From assembly GCF_002154555.1 (NCBI RefSeq), contig NZ_MUNF01000137.1, forward strand, positions 1-56,793: a DNA stretch of 56,793 nt, given 5' to 3'. The stretch comes from Streptomyces murinus. GTDB taxonomy: Bacteria; Actinomycetota; Actinomycetes; Streptomycetales; Streptomycetaceae. The position numbers and the translations under genes are program-made. The notes beneath the pieces are model-generated. The model was not told the DNA's origin and did not search any database. It saw nothing but the letters and a program-made list of their open reading frames with translations. Shown piece after piece: positions 29,801 through 37,780 of the stretch (position 1 is the first letter of the stretch; each line of letters opens with the position of its first letter).

Positions 29801-32335
29801 CGACGGCACGGCGGTCCCCGTCGTCTGCCGCTTGGACAGCAGCTCGCCGATGGCGGTGGAGTGGATGGGGTGCGGACCCAGCTCGATGAAGGTCGGGTGC
29901 CCGTCCTTGATGAGCCGGTCGATGGTGGGGGCGAACCGGACGGGCTCGCGGATATTGCGCCACCAGTACCCGGCATCGAGTTCACCGGCCGAGACCGGGG
30001 CGCCGGTGACGGTGGAGTACATCGGTACGTCGGCCGGGCCCGAGGTGATGCCGGACAGCGACTCGAACACGTCGTCGCGCAGCGGGTCCATGTGGTGGCT
30101 GTGGAACGCGACCTTCACCTGGAGCATGCGGCAGAAGATCCGGTCCCGCTCCAACTGGCTGCGGATCTCCTCCAGCGCGTCGGGGTCACCTGCCAGCGCG
30201 GTCGATTCCGGGCCGTTGAGCGCCGCCACCGAGACGCGTCCGCGATAGCCGCTGACGAGCTGCTCCGCGGCGTGCTGGGGCAGGCCGACGGCCAGCATCG
30301 TGCCCTTGCCCGACGCCTGCTGCTGCACCCGACTGCGATGGTGGATGACGCGTACCGCGTCCTCGAAGGACAGCGCGCCCGAGACGCACGCGGCGGCCAC
30401 CTCGCCGATGCTGTGACCGACGACGGCCGCCGGGGTGATGCCCCAGCTCTGCCACAGGGCGGCCAGTCCGAGCTGGATGGCGAACACTGCGGGCTGCGCG
30501 ATGAAGGTCTCGCCGATGCGGCTTTCGTCCTCGTCCCGGTTGAGCTCCTCGAGCACGCTCCAGTCGGCATGCCGGCGAAGTTCGGCGTCGACGCGCTCGA
30601 CGGTCTGGCGGAAGACCTTGTTCTGGGCGAGCAGTTCGCGCCCCATGCCCCACCACTGCGGGCCCTGGCCGGAGAAGACGAAGGCGACATTGCTCGCGCC
30701 GGATGCCTTCACACCGCGGTGCAGCCCGTCGGGATCGGCTCCCCTGGCCACGTCACGCAGCGCGTCGCGCAGTTCCTCCGCGGACGAGCAGGCCATGGCC
30801 AGCCGGTGGTCGTAGTGCGAACGCGTCCGGGCCTGCGCGGAGGCGATCTCGGGCAGGGCGGCCGTCTTCGGAGCCGCCAGGAAGTCGGCGTACGCCCCGG
30901 CATAGGCACGTAGTGCGGCGTCCGATTTCGCGCTGAGGGTGAACAAGACCGGCTCGTCCGCCGCGCTGCCCGCCGCCAGGGTCTTCGTCGGCTCCTCCGC
31001 CGGCGGAGCTGCCACGATCACATGCGCGTTGGAGCCACCGAAGCCGAACGAGTTCACGCCTGCCAGTCGCGGTCCGGTTCCGGGCCAGGGCCGGCGGGTC
31101 TGCGCGAGCCGCAGCCCCAGCTCGTCGAACGGGATGGCCGGATTGGGCTCCTCCGCGTGCAGGTTCGCGGGGATCTCACCCTTCTGGACGACGAGGCACG
31201 CCTTGATGAGGCCGACCATTCCGGCGGCCGACTCAAGGTGGCCGACGTTCGACTTCACGGCGCCGACGACACAGGGGCCCCGTCCGGTGCGCCCGGTTCC
31301 CAGTACGCGGCCCAGGGCGCGCGCCTCGATGGGGTCGCCGACCGGGGTGCCCGTGCCGTGGGCTTCGATGTAGGAGATGTCGGCCGGAGCGACCCCCGCG
31401 TCGCGGCAAGCGTCCGCGATCATCTGCGCCTGGGCGTCCTCACTCGGCACGGAGATGCCGTTGGTGCGTCCGTCCTGGTTCGTCGCACTGCCGCGCAGCA
31501 CCGCGTAGATGCGGTCGCCGTCGGCCACGGCCGCGGACAGCGGCTTGAGCACCACCGTGCCCGAACCCTCGCTGCGGATGTAACCGTCGCCCGTCCGGCT
31601 GAACGACTGGCACCGGCCGCTGGGGGAGAGAAATGTCCCCTGGCTGAAGCCGATCGTTGCCTCCGGGAGCAGCAGCGTGCTGACGCCGCCGACGATGGCC
31701 ATCGTGGCCTCGCCCGAGCGGATGCTGCGGAGCGCGAGGTGGATGGCGACGAGCGACGAGGAACACGCCGTGTCGACCGTCATGCTCGGACCGCGGAGGT
31801 CGAGCAGATAGGAAACCCGGTTGGCCACGATGCAGTTCGTCACGCCGGTCATCGTGTGACCGCCGATCAGATGCCGGTTCTCCGGATTGAGCTGGATGAT
31901 GCCGTAGTCGTGTCCTGACACACCGGCGTATACGGCCACCTTCTGGCCGGCGATGTGCTCGGGCGGGATTCCCGCGTCCTGCAGCGCCTCCCAGGTGGTC
32001 TCCAGGAACAGTCGCTGCTGCGGGTCGATCCGCGCGGCCTCGGTCGGCGTGATGCCGAAGAAGTGGGCATCAAAGGAGGACACGTCGTCCAGGTAACCGC
32101 CGGTGCGGGTACGCATGTGCCCGGGCCGGCCCGCGTCGCGGTCGTAGAAGGCATCGGCGGTCCACCGGTCCTCCGGCACTTCCCGTACCGCGTCCCGCTC
32201 CTCGACCAGCAACCGCCAGAACTCCTCCACGTTGCCGACCTGACCCGGGAACCGGCAACCAATTCCTACGACGGCGACGCCCTCATGTGCCGGTGACGCG
32301 CTCTCGGTCGGGGAGCCGTGGGCAGCATTCATCAT
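23897..32335 (-). CDS. Single-module highly reducing iterative type I PKS (KS-AT-DH-MT-psiKR-ER-KR-ACP-TE)
   Basis: A 2812-residue protein. KS (~20-445): Cys191 in DTACSSS, HGTGTPVGDP, NVGHLES. AT (~550-860): Ser642 in GHSIGE, and VAFH at 742-745 (malonyl-type AFH, not the methylmalonyl YASH). DH (~905-1190): His945 in HxxxGxxxxP, Asp1109 in LLDACFQ. C-methyltransferase (~1340-1560): SAM motif LEIGAGTAG near 1422. A structural KR-like segment (~1600-1740). ER (~1750-2100): AAAGGVGLAAV near 1985. KR (~2160-2400): TGGYTGFG, Tyr2327 in SNYAAAN. ACP (~2440-2520): Ser2489 in GMDSL. Thioesterase (~2555-2800): Ser2634 in GHSMGG, His2778 in GGHLF. All catalytic residues that I can check are present. 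There is no docking domain, so it should act alone and iteratively, with a hydrolysed or cyclised product. The gene starts 57 bp after the P450. Confidence 0.96.
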   Translation of the reverse strand: MMNAAHGSPTESASPAHEGVAVVGIGCRFPGQVGNVEEFWRLLVEERDAVREVPEDRWTADAFYDRDAGRPGHMRTRTGGYLDDVSSFDAHFFGITPTEAARIDPQQRLFLETTWEALQDAGIPPEHIAGQKVAVYAGVSGHDYGIIQLNPENRHLIGGHTMTGVTNCIVANRVSYLLDLRGPSMTVDTACSSSLVAIHLALRSIRSGEATMAIVGGVSTLLLPEATIGFSQGTFLSPSGRCQSFSRTGDGYIRSEGSGTVVLKPLSAAVADGDRIYAVLRGSATNQDGRTNGISVPSEDAQAQMIADACRDAGVAPADISYIEAHGTGTPVGDPIEARALGRVLGTGRTGRGPCVVGAVKSNVGHLESAAGMVGLIKACLVVQKGEIPANLHAEEPNPAIPFDELGLRLAQTRRPWPGTGPRLAGVNSFGFGGSNAHVIVAAPPAEEPTKTLAAGSAADEPVLFTLSAKSDAALRAYAGAYADFLAAPKTAALPEIASAQARTRSHYDHRLAMACSSAEELRDALRDVARGADPDGLHRGVKASGASNVAFVFSGQGPQWWGMGRELLAQNKVFRQTVERVDAELRRHADWSVLEELNRDEDESRIGETFIAQPAVFAIQLGLAALWQSWGITPAAVVGHSIGEVAAACVSGALSFEDAVRVIHHRSRVQQQASGKGTMLAVGLPQHAAEQLVSGYRGRVSVAALNGPESTALAGDPDALEEIRSQLERDRIFCRMLQVKVAFHSHHMDPLRDDVFESLSGITSGPADVPMYSTVTGAPVSAGELDAGYWWRNIREPVRFAPTIDRLIKDGHPTFIELGPHPIHSTAIGELLSKRQTTGTAVPSLHRKQPDGFTLRSSLGSLYAAGLDLAWERVFDGSTQRVPLPLYPWQREEHWLETPFSRSRRFPSQGHPLVGTRSPVADEPDKYVWELTMDTDTFPWLEDHRVQGPIVFPGAGHLDLVVGCATEAFGPGRYSVENVEFRRPLFVFDDRPAPLVQVVLSPSMHFGVYSLQGGDKEWVLHSEGTVSAGAPDAEPPVPFAELEAHCPLEFDPAKVFAKFRNNGLMLGPTFRVISRLKYGELRSLGRIDTPDTIADEAQRHMIHPALLDACFQSLSIAMGNDPNTEDKTLYIPFDVKRFSFHAKAGKRLYCYGQAHVLDDIAYCEGDLWLFNEDGELVAEFEGFKGKSITQPTEDRDALLQWLYEYQWSPAPVRERTLLPADFVPDASALRAAIAPIADEIRDWPLNREYHAETEAEMNRLCIAYVTEAFHQLGMDFTPGRRFTLDDLARELGVHRKHHDYLARLLELLSQHGITGEDGDAWQLLLTPARIDTAAALARLREQHPECESEYAVLERCGTEQAAVLRDEVNPVELIFPESEFQSVVDLYETSFSFERCNRMVAEAVAECVRRLPEDRPIRVLEIGAGTAGTTGWVLNQLPSDRAEYVFTDIGQLFLNKAQQRFAGHDIVDYRILDIEQDIAEQGFDPHHFDIVVAANVLHATRELRTTLGNVEQLLTSRGLMIVVEETNPPHWVDLTFGMTDGWWRFADRELRPHYPLMSEAQWQEFLPTAGFESVQLFSDMTDPRQTGCSVITARAKELDLTPHQPRVEPGSWVVLADADGVGEHFLDRLGEAAGGSVLVTRGEAFEPLGDGRYRANPASADDLRRVLEQVREEAGAVPGVLHLWNLDYAATELTGALLPQWERDGAYSVIALAQAVEQLDWTEAPRFWVATAGGPVVDRADRTVPSQLPSWGILRVLLSEHSSLRAKIIDFDPASGADVRATQLFDELQHVRTPEEEVAYRGGNRFTDRFEHLSPAEFEASVAAPVRVSDGTTFALGVPAEPGIDELRYEEVTLPDLGPHDVAIQPTATGLNFRDIMLTLGVLSEGAASGGFYEKNLGVECAGVVVGTGAEVEGCAPGDRVVAFARGCFGSRVVTGEQHVYPAPRGLSDADAATLPMAYLTAWYALVDVGRLRAGERVLVHAAAGGVGLAAVHIAHLLGATVVATAGSQEKREYLRSLGVEDVFDSRSLTFADEIRRRYDGVDVVLNSLQGETIAKSLQLLRPHGRFVEIGKKDIYDNYQLGLRPFGNNLSYSAVDIDRMLREVPDRCREAMTTVLQQVEAGALPPLPHTEFGAAEVASAFRFMAGAKQIGKVVVGFDAEDEVLVYPGATGDVAIDPEGTYLITGGYTGFGLRTAGWLAAKGARTIVLVGRRAQIDAENEQPIAALRAKGVDVVLERADVSVEAEVRSLIERISALPPLRGVYHAAMVIADGPLAAMTEEQFLRAVRPKVDGAWHLHHHTRGLDLDAFVMFSSMSWNVGTPGQSNYAAANGFLEALALHRRQTGLPALTVNWGAIAEVGFVARNKLDTLSWLGWTPISPDHALDFIGRCLVQGVSSASVFGVNWPKMNQVMPIIRSSPRLAHLAAQDAAHPAAGFGTEGLRAELLELPDDERMPRLASALSQQISRIFDMPVDRLPQDVGLTDLGMDSLMAGQIRNILAKHLEIDFPTMGLMRGPSITELASEVLAQVVGEATGAAPVLPVTGPERWIRTVIGRSNTASMRLFALPFVGGGASVFTPWADHLSDSIEVVGIQFPGREERLDDIPVDKMPEMVAELAEAMLPHLDRTFVVYGHSMGGLLAYELTKHLEQHYNEVPMKLIIGGWPAPTLVEDYVRNLTHIRDGFDLDREPDSRVFAVLRDNHLLDIPVEEEASILHWMPAIRADLKMLGDYRFESGTPLRAPISVLRGAADPVFTLDQMRGWEALTSGTFSLTTVPGGHLFIQGADPEVMRTIAQELSAEDAFPSFTSLVDGH

Positions 32336-32392
32336 TCAACCTCGTTCTGAGCGATGCTTCGGTCGACTGGGCAAACCGCGCTGTTCCTGTGT

Positions 32393-33697
32393 TCAGGCCA
32401 CCGTGGACGGTGTGACCTGCACCTTGCGTCCCAAGTGGACGGGCACCTGCGCATAGCCACGGAACGTGAGCTGCCGGCGGAGCCGGGGCGGTGCCGCGGC
32501 GCGCATGTCGGGGAAGCGCTCGAACAGAGCGCGCACCGCGTGCGTGGCTTCCATCCGGGCCAGACTGGCCCCGAAACAGGCGTGGACGCCATAGCTGAAA
32601 CTCAGGTGTTCGTTGGCGTTCGGCCGGGCCACGTCGAACCGCTGCGGGTCGGTGAACACCGCGGGGTCCCGGTTGGCGCCCGCCAGCGACAGCATGACCA
32701 TGGAGCCCTGCGGCAGCTGGACGCCCTCCAGCTCCAGATCGGTCAGCGCCTGACGGGCCGTGATGAACACCGGCGGCTCGTACCGCAGCGCCTCTTCGAC
32801 GGCGTTGGGCCACAGCTGCGGTTCCGCGCGCAGCCGGTCCAGCTGCTCCGGGAGGCGGAGCAGGAGGGACACGCAGTGACCTATCAGATTGGCGGTGGTC
32901 TCGAATCCGGCGCCGATGACAATGCTGGCGTTGGCTTTGAGGGCGTAATGGTCCAGATCACCGCTCCGCACCAAATTGCTGAGGATGTCGTCGCCCGGTT
33001 CCCGGCGCAGCTTCTCGATATGCCGGTCGAGATAGTCGTTCAGGCTCTGTGCCGCTTGCATCGCGCGGCCGTACGTCCGCCGGGAGATGCCCACGTCGAG
33101 CATGGGCGTCATGTCTTTGCCCCAGGCCAGAAACTTCTCCTGGTCTTCCCGGGGCATGCCGAGTATGTCGAAGATGATCGCGATGGGCACGCGCGAGGCG
33201 AAGGATTCGACCAGCTCGATCGAACCGCCGGAGGGCATGGCGTCGAGCAGTTCCTCGGTGACCGTCTCGACCGTATCGCGCAGCTTCTTGACCGCGCGCG
33301 GGGTGAACGCGGATACGACCGGCTTGCGCATCGCGGTGTGGTCCGGGGGATTCATGCGCAGCATCGCGGGCGGATCGGCCGGATTGGCCGGCGGTGGCAC
33401 CCGGTTCGCAAATTTCTGCAATACCTTGGGAATCTGCATCCTGGCCGAGCTGCGCACGCCGAACCTGTCGTCCCGCAGGACCGACCGCACCAACGCGTGG
33501 TCACAGGTCACCCACGGCAGCGGCGTCTTCACCAGCCTGCCCTGGCTGCGTATCGTCTCGATGTACGGGTGCGGATCGGCGATCCCTTCAGGACCCATCA
33601 TCCGGGCGAAGGTGTCGCCTTTCCGGGACTGCACGCGCAGCACCACCCGCGGGACACCATGCAGGGAAAACCAGCGAAGCCAATATTGCCGCGTCAT
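32393..33697 (-). CDS. Cytochrome P450
   Basis: The 434-residue soluble bacterial P450 has the I-helix motif AGFETT, the K-helix ExxR as EEALR, and the haem loop FSYGVHACFGASLAR with Cys374 as haem ligand. It is the first gene of the minus-strand operon, 57 bp before the PKS, and is expected to hydroxylate or epoxidise the polyketide or a PKS-bound precursor. Ferredoxin and reductase are not encoded nearby and must come from elsewhere. The ATG at 33697 is chosen; the frame is open further upstream, but that sequence (rich in Arg/Ser) is not P450-like. Confidence 0.93.
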   Translation of the reverse strand: MTRQYWLRWFSLHGVPRVVLRVQSRKGDTFARMMGPEGIADPHPYIETIRSQGRLVKTPLPWVTCDHALVRSVLRDDRFGVRSSARMQIPKVLQKFANRVPPPANPADPPAMLRMNPPDHTAMRKPVVSAFTPRAVKKLRDTVETVTEELLDAMPSGGSIELVESFASRVPIAIIFDILGMPREDQEKFLAWGKDMTPMLDVGISRRTYGRAMQAAQSLNDYLDRHIEKLRREPGDDILSNLVRSGDLDHYALKANASIVIGAGFETTANLIGHCVSLLLRLPEQLDRLRAEPQLWPNAVEEALRYEPPVFITARQALTDLELEGVQLPQGSMVMLSLAGANRDPAVFTDPQRFDVARPNANEHLSFSYGVHACFGASLARMEATHAVRALFERFPDMRAAAPPRLRRQLTFRGYAQVPVHLGRKVQVTPSTVA

Positions 33698-34398
33698 GAG
33701 CAGCACCCAATCCCGACGAGAGGTGTCATCACTACGACTCCGAGCAGATCGACTCGGGCGTGTGGCCGGGTTCCTGAGCGGCGCCTGATAAATGGCCTCG
33801 GCCGCATGACCCTGCCCCCTCGTTTCCGCTGCCCAGTGGACAGCGCCCCCGAATCGCTTTCGGCCATCATGCCCAGCGGCTCTGGCATATCGATGGCACG
33901 CAGATGGCACGGCGCTGACCTCGGTCGCCCTGGGCCCGCTCCCACCGGCCGCACGAATACGGCGTGAGGCCCGCCGGCCCGGGACGATGGGGGCTCACTC
34001 TTCCGTGACAAACGGGACCCTTCGCGGGCCCGCCGTGGGTGAGTTGTCGGCACTCGCCTGGGTTCACCGGGGTTCGAGGTGCTGCGAGCGTCCTTCTGGC
34101 AGCGGCACCCCGTCTGCCGCCCGGCAGCACCGCCGGCGCTGAGCAGGCACCACGGCAGTAGGTCGCTGGAGCGGCGGAGGGTGGCATGGTGTGCGGCACC
34201 GGTGGCCGACGAGCGAGGCGGCCGGACAGCGCGACTCTGCGCAGGCCATTGCGGGACCGGTGACAGCGCCGAAGAACGTCCCGGCCCAACCGGCCGCCCA
34301 CCTCACGGCCGGCCCGAACGTGCCGGAGTCTCATCGGCGCGTACAGGAATGACGTGATCGGCGGGGTTCAGCCGCGGCTTCCCGGGGGGCGATACGGG
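33698..34398. other. Spacer holding the P450/PKS operon promoter; no gene
   Basis: About 700 bases without a convincing coding frame. The first 130 bases hold the probable promoter of the P450-PKS operon: an AT-rich island (GATAAAT on the plus strand, near 33787-33793) and two GAGTCG hexamers 15 bp apart on the minus strand, which could be, but need not be, an activator site. The rest reads as decayed sequence leading into the aminotransferase pseudogene. Confidence 0.4.
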
Positions 34399-34920
34399 TT
34401 ACGGCGCCGCCTCCGCCTCTCTCCCCGCGATCGTGTACTGCACCTGCCGCAGGGCTTCTTCGAGGAGCGACACGCCCTCCTCGGCCTCCACGACCGTGAG
34501 GGTGAGCGGCGGTGCGCGGCACAGGCAGTTGCCGTCCCGCCCGCCCTTGCCGATGAGCAGGCCGCGTACCCGGGCGTGTTCGAGGGCGAGGGTGGCGGCG
34601 CACGCGGAGGGGTGCCGTCGTGTTCCACCAGTTCGACACCGATGATCAGGCCGCGCCCGCGCACTTCCCGTACGACGGGCAAGCCCGCGGCGACGGCGCG
34701 AAGCCGTTCGATGAGCAGCCCGCCGACGCGCCGGGCGTTGCCCTGGATGTCGTGTTCCAGGAGGTACGTGAGGTTGACGAGGCCCGCGCCATGGTGACGG
34801 GGCTGCCGCCGAAAGTGGAGATGGAGTTCGTGTCGAGGCAGTCCAGACGGCGGCACGGGCGACGACGACGCCGATGGACATGCCGTTGCCGATGCCCTTG
34901 TCGATGCCCTTGTCGAAGGT
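34399..34920 (-). pseudogene. Class III aminotransferase pseudogene (AGT2/GabT-like)
   Basis: Pieces of one PLP-dependent class III aminotransferase are scattered over three minus-strand frames. In order they are KGIGNGMSIGVVVARA, NSISTFGGSPVTMA, NLTYLLEHDIQGNARRVGGLLIERLRAVAAGLPVVREVRGRGLIIGVELV, then ARVRGLLIGKGG...VVEAEEGVSLLEEALRQVQ. The part holding the PLP Lys and everything before it is missing. At least two frameshifts and a large 5' deletion show that it is dead. It marks the decayed edge between the PKS cluster and the chromosome to its right. Confidence 0.75.
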
Positions 34921-35392
34921 GCGCGCTCTCGGAGCAGCAGGCCCGGAATCGGGTCGCCCACGAAGGAGCCTCGATCGGTGCCATCTGGTCAGTGGACCGC
35001 GACCGCATCCTTCAGCAAACTCGTAGTCTCGTAGTAACGGCAAAGACCCGGCGGTTGGAGCTAGATCCGGATCATGTCCGGACCAGCTCCCGACCGAAGG
35101 CTGCGCCAACTACCGTTTCGCCTGGTCAATGTGGACGCAGCTGCTGTACCACCAGCAGACCAGGAACCTTCTGGTGGCGCTCGCTCTGGGCCGCCCTGTA
35201 TCCGTCAGGTTCTCCTGCCCGCTGGATGCGGAGAGCAGCCGGTCCCGCATGCCCGACAAGTCCCTCGTCGGCCGCCTGGCGCGTTCTCCGCCGGCGGCAG
35301 TCCAAGCACGGCCGTACCCATGAGCGCCAGGCTGCCCCCGAGGGTGACCGGATACAGTGCGCGAGACGGCAGCCCGGTCAGAGAGGGGAAGC
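34921..35392. other. Non-coding spacer left of the metallophosphoesterase gene
   Basis: No frame in these 472 bases resembles a known protein. The sequence GTAGTCTCGTAGTAACGG (about 35,023-35,040) is less GC-rich than its surroundings, as expected for decayed DNA or a promoter. The last 15 bases hold the ribosome binding site GAGAGGGG for the next gene. Confidence 0.35.
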
Positions 35393-36619
35393 GTGACCGA
35401 GACCAGCAGCACCCGATCCGCCGACAGTGAGGCGCAGGCGCAGGCGCCGGGGCCGAGCCGACTGCGCCGCCTGATGCGTTTTATACCCCTGGTCGCCCCC
35501 GTCCTGCTGTGGGCCGTGCCCTGCTGGGTGCTCCTGCACGCCGGGCAGCACTGGCCGTTGCCCGTCGCGGTGGTCGGCACCGTGCTGTTCGTCCTCGGCC
35601 TCGTCGGTATGCCGCTCGCGATGACGCGTGGCCACGGCCGGCGCCAGCAGGACCGGGCGGCGATCATCGGTGACACCCTGCTGGGCGCCAGCTGGATTCT
35701 GTTCACCTGGTCCGTTCTGCTCGGCGTGCTGTTGCGGCTCGCGCTGACCGTGGCCGGGGTCGGGGGGAGTCAGGACAGGGCCCGCATCGTCACGTGGGCC
35801 GTCCTCGGCGTCACCGCCGTCCTGCTCGTCTGGGGGTACGCCGAGGCCCGCCGTGTGCCGCGCGTGCGCCGGATCGACGTGCGGCTCCCGCGGCTGGGGG
35901 CCGGGTTGGACGGCCTCCGCGTCGCCCTCATCACCGACACCCACTACGGCCCGCTCGATCGCGCCCGCTGGTCGGCGCGGGTGTGCGAAACCGTGAACAC
36001 GCTGGAAGCCGATCTGGTCTGCCACACCGGGGACATCGCGGACGGCACGGCCGAACGCCGCCGCGCACAGGCTGTCCCGCTCGGTACCGTGCGGGCCACC
36101 CGGGCCCGTGTGTACGTCACCGGCAACCACGAGTACTACAGCGAGGCCCAGGGCTGGGTCGATCTCATGGACGAGCTGGGCTGGGAGCCGCTGCGCAACC
36201 GCCATCTGCTGCTCGAACGCGGCGGGGACACCCTCGTGGTCGCCGGGGTCGACGACGTCACCGCCGAGTCCTCCGGCCTGGCTGGACACCGCGCCCATCT
36301 CGCCGGAGCCCTGGACGGCGCCGACCCCGATCTGCCCGTGCTTCTCCTGGCGCACCAGCCCAAGTTCGTGGACCGGGCGGCAGCCGCCGGAGTCGACCTC
36401 CAGCTCTCCGGCCACACGCACGGCGGCCAGATCTGGCCCTTCCACCACCTGGTCGGCATCGACCAGCCCGCCCTCGCCGGACTCAGCCACCACGGCGCCC
36501 GCACCCTCCTCTACACCAGCCGCGGCACCGGCTTCTGGGGCCCGCCGTTCCGTGTCTTCGCCCCCAGCGAGATCACCCTTCTCGTGCTCCGCTCCCCGCA
36601 CCTGGCCACCGCGCCGTAG
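35393..36619 (+). CDS. Membrane-anchored metallophosphoesterase
   Basis: A 408-residue protein with about four N-terminal membrane helices (to residue ~150) and a calcineurin-like phosphoesterase domain. The five metal-binding blocks are in order: DTHYG, GDIADG, GNHEY, LAHQP and SGHTHGGQ. This is the YaeI/YkoQ-like group. The catalytic domain follows helix 4, and its side of the membrane is not clear from sequence. The GTG at 35393 is chosen because GAGAGGGG precedes it by 2-3 nt; another GTG at 35357 has no such site. Its substrate (phospholipid, UDP-lipid or nucleotide) is unknown. Confidence 0.9.
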   Translation: MTETSSTRSADSEAQAQAPGPSRLRRLMRFIPLVAPVLLWAVPCWVLLHAGQHWPLPVAVVGTVLFVLGLVGMPLAMTRGHGRRQQDRAAIIGDTLLGASWILFTWSVLLGVLLRLALTVAGVGGSQDRARIVTWAVLGVTAVLLVWGYAEARRVPRVRRIDVRLPRLGAGLDGLRVALITDTHYGPLDRARWSARVCETVNTLEADLVCHTGDIADGTAERRRAQAVPLGTVRATRARVYVTGNHEYYSEAQGWVDLMDELGWEPLRNRHLLLERGGDTLVVAGVDDVTAESSGLAGHRAHLAGALDGADPDLPVLLLAHQPKFVDRAAAAGVDLQLSGHTHGGQIWPFHHLVGIDQPALAGLSHHGARTLLYTSRGTGFWGPPFRVFAPSEITLLVLRSPHLATAP

Positions 36620-36735
36620 CACGGGGCGGGGCGACGCATCGGTTCGGAGCCGTCCACGAGGCGAGGCGTGCGGTGGCAGCAGATGAGCGGCTTCGTCGAA
36701 TCAAGAGGCTGAAACCGTCTGCGTCGGCCGAGTGA

Positions 36736-36760
36736 GCCCCGCCGGGGTCCGACGCGGGGC
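36736..36760. terminator. Hairpin between metallophosphoesterase and LysR genes
   Basis: GCCCCGC (36736-36742) and GCGGGGC (36754-36760) form a 7-bp stem with an 11-nt loop, just before the LysR stop codon and between two convergent genes. It probably works in both directions. Confidence 0.5.
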
Positions 36761-36763
36761 GCG

Positions 36764-37681
36764 CTACAGAGCGTTGATGCCGGGGCCCATGTCCTTCGCG
36801 AGGGCCACCGCGAGCGCGCGGAAGATCCGTACCTCCGGGTTGTCGTCACCGGCCCGCACCGCGAGATAGCTGCTCTCCCACGGGGCGTCGAGGACGGGTA
36901 TGAAGACGGCGCCCGGCCAGGCGTAGTACCGCGCGAAGGAGCGCAGTCCGGAACCCGCGGACCGGCCGGTGACGACGCCGGTCAGGACCTCCTGCGGGGT
37001 GACGGCGTACTCGGAGCTGCGGCGCTGGGCGCGGTCGCCGAAGTACAGGTAGTCGGTGAAGGAGTGCGGGGTGTGTCCCGGGACCCGGAACAGCGGCAGT
37101 TCGGTGAGGTCCGCAACCTCGATCCCGGACGTCCGGGCGTCGGCCAGTGGCGACCGTTCGTGCACGACGACGATCCGCTGCTCGGTGGTGAGGACATCCG
37201 CGACGAGCCGCTCGTCCTTGGGGGACGGCCGGACGAAGGCCACGTCCACCCGGTCCTCCACCAGCGCGGTCACATGCTCCGTGAAGTCCAGCTGCCGGAT
37301 CTCCACCCGCACCTCGGGCCGGGCCCGCCGGTAGGCGTTGATGGCCGCGGGTGTCAGCTCCGCCGACCCATGCCCCATGATCCCCACCCGCAGTGGCCGC
37401 CCGCCGTCGGTCTCCTGCGCGACGCCCGCCAGGTCGTCGAGCGCGGCGTTCGCGGCGTCGAGGAGGGCGCGCGCGTGTCCGGCGAACCGCACTCCGGCGG
37501 CCGTCGGCACGACGGGGGAACCGGAACGGTCCAGGAGTCGCGCGCCGACCTGGCTCTCCAGGCGGCGGATGTGCTGGGTGACGGCGGGCGGCGACAGGAA
37601 GAGCCGTGCCGCGGCCCGTCCGAAGTGTCCCTCCTCGACGACCGCCAGGAACGACGACAGCAGCCGCAGGTCAAGCGCCAT
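36764..37681 (-). CDS. LysR-family transcriptional regulator
   Basis: The 305-residue protein has the LysR N-terminal winged helix (residues 1-60; LLSSFLAVVEEGHFGRAAARLFLSPPAVTQHIRRLE) and a periplasmic-binding-protein-like effector domain from about residue 90 (RPLRVGIMG). The ATG at 37681 is the normal LysR start, MALDLRLL. It is divergent from an MFS transporter gene; a T-N11-A palindrome lies in the 99-bp spacer. It probably controls the transporter in response to a transported compound. Confidence 0.92.
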   Translation of the reverse strand: MALDLRLLSSFLAVVEEGHFGRAAARLFLSPPAVTQHIRRLESQVGARLLDRSGSPVVPTAAGVRFAGHARALLDAANAALDDLAGVAQETDGGRPLRVGIMGHGSAELTPAAINAYRRARPEVRVEIRQLDFTEHVTALVEDRVDVAFVRPSPKDERLVADVLTTEQRIVVVHERSPLADARTSGIEVADLTELPLFRVPGHTPHSFTDYLYFGDRAQRRSSEYAVTPQEVLTGVVTGRSAGSGLRSFARYYAWPGAVFIPVLDAPWESSYLAVRAGDDNPEVRIFRALAVALAKDMGPGINAL

Positions 37682-37723
37682 ACGTCCAGGGTAGACGGGA
37701 CCCCTGGCCCCCGGCGCGGGCCG

Positions 37724-37738
37724 TTCACGAATCGTGAA
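37724..37738. promoter_or_regulatory. LysR-type operator palindrome
   Basis: TTCAC (37724-37728) and GTGAA (37734-37738) flank GAATC, giving a 15-bp inverted repeat that contains the T-N11-A core of LysR regulators. It lies between the divergent LysR and MFS genes, 43 bp upstream of both starts. Confidence 0.6.
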
Positions 37739-37780
37739 GGTACGGCGCGCGCCGAACAGCCGGACAGGTACGAAGGGAGC

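Noticed and set aside
27839..30913. A 1024-codon open frame opposite the PKS
   Set aside because: It is the mirror of the PKS frame in GC-rich DNA. Its residues are those expected from complementary codons, with no known domain and no ribosome binding site.
33867..34334. Possible gene upstream of the P450
   Set aside because: No frame has a start with a ribosome binding site, and the products are Arg/Pro-rich without similarity.
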